From JBBSUX01 sp038234045 (lineage in GTDB: Bacteria; Pseudomonadota; Gammaproteobacteria; Burkholderiales; Burkholderiaceae_C): 13,672 nucleotides of DNA. Below, in pieces: positions 13,425-13,672 of the stretch (its first letter is position 1; each line of letters starts with the position of its first letter). The notes beneath the pieces are model-generated. The model was not told the origin of the DNA. It worked only from the letters and a program-made list of their open reading frames with translations, and made no database searches. The stretch lies in NCBI GenBank assembly GCA_038234045.1, contig JBBSUX010000072.1, forward strand, positions 1 through 13,672. The letters are read 5' to 3'. The translations under genes and the position numbers were made by a program.

Positions 13425-13607
13425 GTGCGTGAGGCGATGCAACGGCACTTGGTCAAAGAAAGCGAAAGCCACGGGCGCTGGGATTTGCTGGGCGAGTTTT
13501 GGGCGCTGGTTGTGAGCCTGAAAGCCCAAGGCCTCAAGTCCCGCAACGCACAGGCCACGCTGCATTCGAAAACGCTCATCGCCGAAAGCGCGAAAATCGG
13601 TGCTTGA
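13425..13607 (+). CDS. Small hypothetical protein (doubtful ORF)
   Basis: The frame gives about 60 residues from GTG 13425 (or ATG 13437): VREAMQRHLVKESESHGR, then WDLLGEFWALVVSLKAQGL and a Lys/Ala-rich end. About 70 percent of third codon positions are G or C, compatible with coding but not decisive. No ribosome-binding site is obvious, and no known family is recognised. The frame stays open upstream to 13227, but that part is antisense to the SH3 protein gene and is not likely real. It ends 31 bases before the next gene, so it could be a small gene cotranscribed with it, a remnant of a larger gene, or noncoding leader DNA. Confidence 0.35.
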   Translation: MREAMQRHLVKESESHGRWDLLGEFWALVVSLKAQGLKSRNAQATLHSKTLIAESAKIGA

Positions 13608-13638
13608 TCCGATTCCTCCTCTGAAAGAGTCCAAGCGC

Positions 13639-13672
13639 ATGAGCACGAAGCAACCGACCATCATCTACACGC
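13639..13672 (+). CDS. icd: Start of probable monomeric NADP-dependent isocitrate dehydrogenase (3' truncated by window edge)
   Basis: Only 11 codons are visible: MSTKQPTIIYT, cut by the window end. This matches my memory of the N terminus of the monomeric (about 740-residue) NADP-isocitrate dehydrogenase, which typically reads S-x-K-x-x-x-IIYTLTDEAP. That enzyme oxidises isocitrate to 2-oxoglutarate in the TCA cycle. AAAGAG lies about 10 bases upstream of the ATG. The call rests on very few residues and could be wrong. Confidence 0.55.
   Translation, partial: MSTKQPTIIYT

Overview
The base composition (GC-rich, strong GC bias at third codon positions), the gene families and two copies of an intergenic repeat with an AAGCGCTA-nn-AGCTATT-like core point to a betaproteobacterium of the Burkholderiales, most likely Comamonadaceae (Acidovorax/Comamonas/Delftia-like). 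This placement is inferred from sequence style and recalled family knowledge, not from a search. No insertion sequence, integrase, CRISPR array, rRNA or tRNA gene was recognised, and no gene-free stretch exceeds 300 bases.

Left (1-2341, + strand): the 3' end of an operon of at least three type IV pilin-like/pseudopilin-like proteins. Two carry a clear class III (prepilin peptidase) signal. The first (partial) and second also end in long Ala/Gly-rich hydrophobic stretches, unusual for pilins. Next (2363-2917, +) is a single-domain RibD-type deaminase without the reductase half. A repeat copy and a strong hairpin fill the convergent gap to a minus-strand pair: an AhpD-like CxxC (CMD family) protein translationally coupled to TspO. 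A LysR regulator (4396-5352, +) diverges from that pair.

Centre (5383-11230, all - strand, read right to left): one long transcription unit, dctP-dctQ-dctM (TRAP transporter), then pxpB-pxpC-pxpA (ATP-dependent 5-oxoprolinase), then a small stand-alone biotin carrier protein. Small gaps and repeated ATGA stop/start overlaps suggest co-expression. The simplest reading is periplasmic capture and import of 5-oxoproline (pyroglutamate) or a related small carboxylate, then ATP-driven hydrolysis to glutamate. The odd component is the biotin carrier, which has no biotin carboxylase beside it. A perfect 16-bp palindrome and a second near-palindrome lie upstream of dctP.

Right (11473-13672): the homocysteine-binding half of a split cobalamin-dependent methionine synthase (-), a second repeat copy, a secreted bacterial-SH3 protein with a His/Gly/Lys-rich tail (-), a doubtful small ORF (+), and the first eleven codons of what looks like a monomeric NADP-dependent isocitrate dehydrogenase (+), cut by the window edge.

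The best candidates for something less described are the TRAP-PxpBCA-orphan biotin carrier operon and the pilin-like proteins with hydrophobic C-terminal domains.
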